From an uncultured Prevotella sp. (GTDB taxonomy: Bacteria; Bacteroidota; Bacteroidia; Bacteroidales; Bacteroidaceae), in assembly GCA_900762125.1 (NCBI GenBank), contig CAAFFL010000097.1, positions 1 through 8,718 on the forward strand: a DNA stretch of 8,718 nt. Direction: 5' to 3'. The notes below the pieces were generated by a model. That model was not told the DNA's origin and did no database searches. It saw nothing but the letters and a program-made list of their open reading frames with translations. Position 1 is the first letter of the stretch, and each line of letters opens with the position of its first letter. Positions 6,378-8,718 of the stretch are shown here, piece after piece. A program made the translations under genes and the position numbers.

Positions 6378-6540
6378 CTACGGTTTGGGGGCCAAAGGCA
6401 GGCCATTCTAAAGTAGTCGCGCGAGATGCACGCAGTCCTCTTAGGAAGTCTTTAATCTTCCTAAGAACCTGAACATCATCGGTGGCCTTGATGCTCTCGA
6501 CAATGTCTGCCTTCATCGCTTTCAGCTCTAAGGTTGTCAT
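6346..6540 (-). CDS. Small hypothetical protein, probably truncated
   Basis: The frame encodes 64 residues starting MTTLELKAMKADIVESIKAT. The N-terminal 40 residues look helical and charged, and resemble small Bacteroidales proteins that often sit beside RelE/ParE-type toxin genes. That resemblance is from memory and weak. I chose the ATG at 6540 because a promoter-like TACCTTTG lies 23 nt upstream; the open frame extends to 6798 but that part overlaps the receptor gene on the other strand. The last 10 or so codons overlap the decayed beta-barrel sequence, so the native C-terminus was probably lost and replaced by frame read-through into the remnant. After the TGA at 6346-6348 the same frame continues, open, through the barrel remnant to 6073. 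No toxin gene is adjacent. Function unknown. Confidence 0.5.
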   Translation of the reverse strand: MTTLELKAMKADIVESIKATDDVQVLRKIKDFLRGLRASRATTLEWPAFGPQTVEDRRTGLVSC

Positions 6541-6562
6541 GGCAATCTTGTTTTGTTGAGTG

Positions 6563-6570
6563 CAAAGGTA
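6563..6570 (-). promoter_or_regulatory. Possible -7 box for the small - strand gene
   Basis: On the - strand TACCTTTG fits TAnnTTTG and would give a leader of about 18 nt before the ATG at 6540. A TTTG at 6586-6583 is only 12 bp away, too close for a standard -33 element. The spacer to the divergent receptor gene (6541-6683) shows no convincing + strand promoter. Confidence 0.35.
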
Positions 6571-6683
6571 AGCGATTCTTTCCAAAGTTCCAACGATAAT
6601 GAAACTTTTTTGTTTCCCGAGTGGGGGTAAACGGCAAGTGCTGCGTCTTACAAGCAGAATCATCAATAAAAAGAATAGCAACA

Positions 6684-8718
6684 ATGAGGAAAGCCATGTT
6701 ATTTTTGATGTCGCTGACCGTGATGGTCCTGTGCCTGATGTTGTTTCCTCTCGGTGCCGCTGCCAAGGGCGGCTACACCGTGAAGCAGCAACTGGCATGG
6801 CTGCACCGCCGGTGGAAGGTGAACTTCGTCTATGACGCGCAGACCATCGACGTCAGCCATGTCTACCAAGGGGCTCCCATCTCGAAGATGATACTCGACG
6901 AGGCCGTGGAGAGCCTGTTCCGCGGGACGAATATCCGGGCAGAGCGAAGCGGGAAGTACATCATCCTGCGGGCAATTCAAAATTCTAAATTCAAAATTCA
7001 AAAAGAGGAGAATGGCAGGAAGGCTGAAGACAGAAGGCCGGAGACTAAAGACCGTCGTCGCTACACCCTCAGCGGCTACGTGCGCGACGAGACCGGCGAG
7101 ACGCTCATCAACGCCACCGTCTACGACCTCACCACGCGGCAGGGCACGGTGACGAATGCTTACGGTTTCTATAGTATCACCCTGCCCGAGGGCGACCACC
7201 GCCTACGGGTGTCGTACCTCGGCTATGGCGACAACGTGCAAACCATCAGCCTCTTGGGTGACGTCAGCCATAACTTCGACCTACAGGCAAGCAACCAGTT
7301 ACAGGAGGTGGTCGTCGAGGGCGACCGCAACTCCCCGCTCTTGAACACGCAGACGGGCAAACGGTCGCTCTCGCAGCGCGACATCAAGACGGAGTTCGCA
7401 CTCATGTCGGCGCCCGACGTGGTGAAGACCCTGCAGCGCACCTCCGGCGTCGCCGAGGGCGTGGAGCTCGCCTCAGGGCTCTACGTCCACGGCGGCAACA
7501 ACGACGAGAACCTCTACATGATCGATGGCACGCCGCTCTATCAGGTGAACCACACGCTGGGGCTCTTCTCCGCGTTCAATGCCGACGTGGTGAAGAATGT
7601 CGACTTCTACAAGAGTGGCTTCCCCGCACGCTATGGCGGACGACTGTCGTCGGTGGTCGACGTGCGCACGGAGGACGGCGACTTCTATCATACCCACGGC
7701 TCCTACCGCATAGGCCTCCTCGACGGCAGCTTCCAGATCGACGGTCCCATTGCCCGCGGTCGCACCTCTTATAATATAGGCCTCCGCCGCTCGTGGCTCG
7801 ACCTGGTGGCAAGGCCCATCTTCGCCATCGTCAACCATGGCAAGAATGAGCAGTTCACCCTCGGCTACCAGTTTCATGACCTCAACGCGAAGGTGACGCA
7901 CATCTTCAATCCCCGCTCAAAGATCTACCTGAGCATCTACAGCGGTGCCGACCGTTTCAAGGGCGACAGTGAGGACAAGTGGGGCGACGACGATTGGCAG
8001 GACATAGAAAAGTGCAAGACCCACCTGAACTGGGGAAACCTCAACGCCGCCGTGAACTGGAACTATGTCTTCTCACCGAAGCTCTTTGCCAACTTCACGG
8101 CAGTGTACAGCTACAATCGGTCGAAATACGACACCGAGGACATCGACCACGTCTATCATGACAAACGCGAAGAACAGGTGAACGGCACGCGCCACGGCTA
8201 CCACTCCACCATCAACGACGCTGGCGTGCGCTCGGCCTTCGACTATCGGCCCAGCGTACGCCATCACATCCGCTTCGGCGCCGACTATACGCTCCACAAC
8301 TTCCACCCGCAGACGCAGCGCTCCACCTATTATTATTATAACGACAACCGTAACGACACGCAGTCTTCGCATAGTCAGAACCGCCACACTTCCCACGAGG
8401 TGCGCCTCTATGCCGAGGACGAGATGACGCTGAGTGACCACTGGAGCGTCAATGGTGGCTTCAACACGGGGCTCTTCAGCATCGGCGCAAAGCAGTTCTA
8501 CGACCTCGACCCTCGCCTGGCGATGAAGTATCAGGTCAGCCCCTCGATGTCGCTGAAGCTGTCGTATACGAAGATGACGCAGTACGTCCACAAGATTGCC
8601 AACTCCTACCTCGACCTCCCCACGGACTATTGGGTGCCGACGACGGAGCGCCTGCGGCCGATGCGTTCTCAGCAGATTGCCGCCGGCATCTATCGGCAGC
8701 TGGGCCATGGCTTGTTTG
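6684..8718 (+). CDS. TonB-dependent receptor with STN and CarboxypepD_reg-like domains (3' end beyond window)
   Basis: An uninterrupted frame of 678 codons runs from ATG at 6684 to the right edge. Residues 1-28 form a signal peptide (MRKAMLFLMSLTVMVLCLML, ending GAAAKG). An STN domain follows (about 31-97, YTVKQQLAWLHRRW to KYIILRA), then a charged linker (98-126). A carboxypeptidase-regulatory-like beta-sandwich spans 127-205 (YTLSGYVRDETGE, GFYSITLPEGDHRLRVSYLGY). The plug domain is about 216-330, with NLYMIDGTPLY around 279 and GFPARYGGRLSSVVDV near its end. The start of the 22-strand barrel fills the rest. The outer-membrane protein would take up a ligand using TonB energy; the ligand is unknown. 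The plug lacks the usual SusC ending, so I do not call it SusC. Receptors with this plug signature often precede a DUF4249 gene; that would lie outside the window. The STN domain usually signals to an anti-sigma factor, but none is adjacent upstream. Confidence 0.93.
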   Translation, partial: MRKAMLFLMSLTVMVLCLMLFPLGAAAKGGYTVKQQLAWLHRRWKVNFVYDAQTIDVSHVYQGAPISKMILDEAVESLFRGTNIRAERSGKYIILRAIQNSKFKIQKEENGRKAEDRRPETKDRRRYTLSGYVRDETGETLINATVYDLTTRQGTVTNAYGFYSITLPEGDHRLRVSYLGYGDNVQTISLLGDVSHNFDLQASNQLQEVVVEGDRNSPLLNTQTGKRSLSQRDIKTEFALMSAPDVVKTLQRTSGVAEGVELASGLYVHGGNNDENLYMIDGTPLYQVNHTLGLFSAFNADVVKNVDFYKSGFPARYGGRLSSVVDVRTEDGDFYHTHGSYRIGLLDGSFQIDGPIARGRTSYNIGLRRSWLDLVARPIFAIVNHGKNEQFTLGYQFHDLNAKVTHIFNPRSKIYLSIYSGADRFKGDSEDKWGDDDWQDIEKCKTHLNWGNLNAAVNWNYVFSPKLFANFTAVYSYNRSKYDTEDIDHVYHDKREEQVNGTRHGYHSTINDAGVRSAFDYRPSVRHHIRFGADYTLHNFHPQTQRSTYYYYNDNRNDTQSSHSQNRHTSHEVRLYAEDEMTLSDHWSVNGGFNTGLFSIGAKQFYDLDPRLAMKYQVSPSMSLKLSYTKMTQYVHKIANSYLDLPTDYWVPTTERLRPMRSQQIAAGIYRQLGHGLF
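6974..7003 (+). repeat. AT-rich direct repeat inside the receptor linker
   Basis: The 12-bp unit aattcaaaattc occurs at 6974-6985 and again at 6988-6999, a 14-bp offset. The stretch is strikingly AT-rich within a GC-rich coding sequence. It encodes IQNSKFKIQK, exactly at the junction between the STN domain and the carboxypeptidase-regulatory-like domain. The following linker (to residue 126) is highly charged. The reading frame stays open. It looks like an inserted low-complexity repeat tolerated in a flexible linker. Confidence 0.7.

Noticed and set aside
6541..6798. An extended N-terminus for the small - strand protein, up to 6798
   Set aside because: It overlaps the signal-peptide region of the divergent receptor gene, reads as basic and low-complexity, and skips the promoter-like box at 6563-6570.
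8328..8342. A run of four TAT codons in the receptor gene as a phase-variable repeat
   Set aside because: Trinucleotide changes would not shift the frame and four copies are too few to suggest instability; it is probably just a Tyr-rich loop.
8073..8708. Long open frames on the - strand opposite the receptor (8073-8708, 7473-7901, 6699-7199)
   Set aside because: The + strand carries an uninterrupted 678-codon TonB receptor with ordered domains; the antisense frames are Val/Arg/His-rich and featureless.

Overview
The window looks like chromosomal DNA from a fairly GC-rich member of the Bacteroidales, most likely Prevotella or a close relative. Three things point there: a NagB-like/PIG-L fusion protein of a type I know from Bacteroides and Prevotella, a TonB-dependent receptor with STN and carboxypeptidase-regulatory-like domains, and promoter-like TAnnTTTG boxes in place of sigma70 -10 boxes. 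The genus assignment is inference from protein resemblance; no rRNA or tRNA is present.

Layout. Positions 1-366 hold no gene. They carry two promoter-like motifs and an intrinsic terminator on the + strand (a possible short RNA), then four 19-bp palindromes repeated with an exact 22-bp period. On the - strand, an EamA/DMT-family transporter (367-1266) follows a long hairpin with a T-run (about 1306-1378). That hairpin separates it from an amino-sugar cluster transcribed right to left: a secreted GH20 beta-N-acetylhexosaminidase (4284-5912), glucosamine-6-phosphate deaminase NagB (3431-4213), and a NagB-like/PIG-L deacetylase-like fusion protein (1426-3417). Positions 6073-6540 hold the decayed C-terminal end of an outer-membrane beta-barrel gene abutting a small, probably truncated, - strand gene. 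From 6684 to the right edge, on the + strand, lies the N-terminal 678 residues of a TonB-dependent receptor that continues beyond the window.

How the genes fit together. The hexosaminidase would release GlcNAc (or GalNAc) from glycans in the periplasm. After uptake, phosphorylation and deacetylation by genes not in this window, NagB would convert glucosamine-6-phosphate to fructose-6-phosphate and ammonia. The fusion protein is tightly coupled to nagB (13 nt between stop and chosen start), but its NagB-like half has lost the catalytic Asp and His positions while its PIG-L half keeps the metal-site motifs. Its real reaction is unknown.

Most of the window is ordinary metabolism and transport. 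I do not see a clearly new multi-gene system. The points most worth a second look are the catalytically altered NagB-like domain, the phased palindrome array, the 68-bp palindrome, the gene-remnant junction near 6346-6377, and the AT-rich repeat inside the TonB receptor linker.
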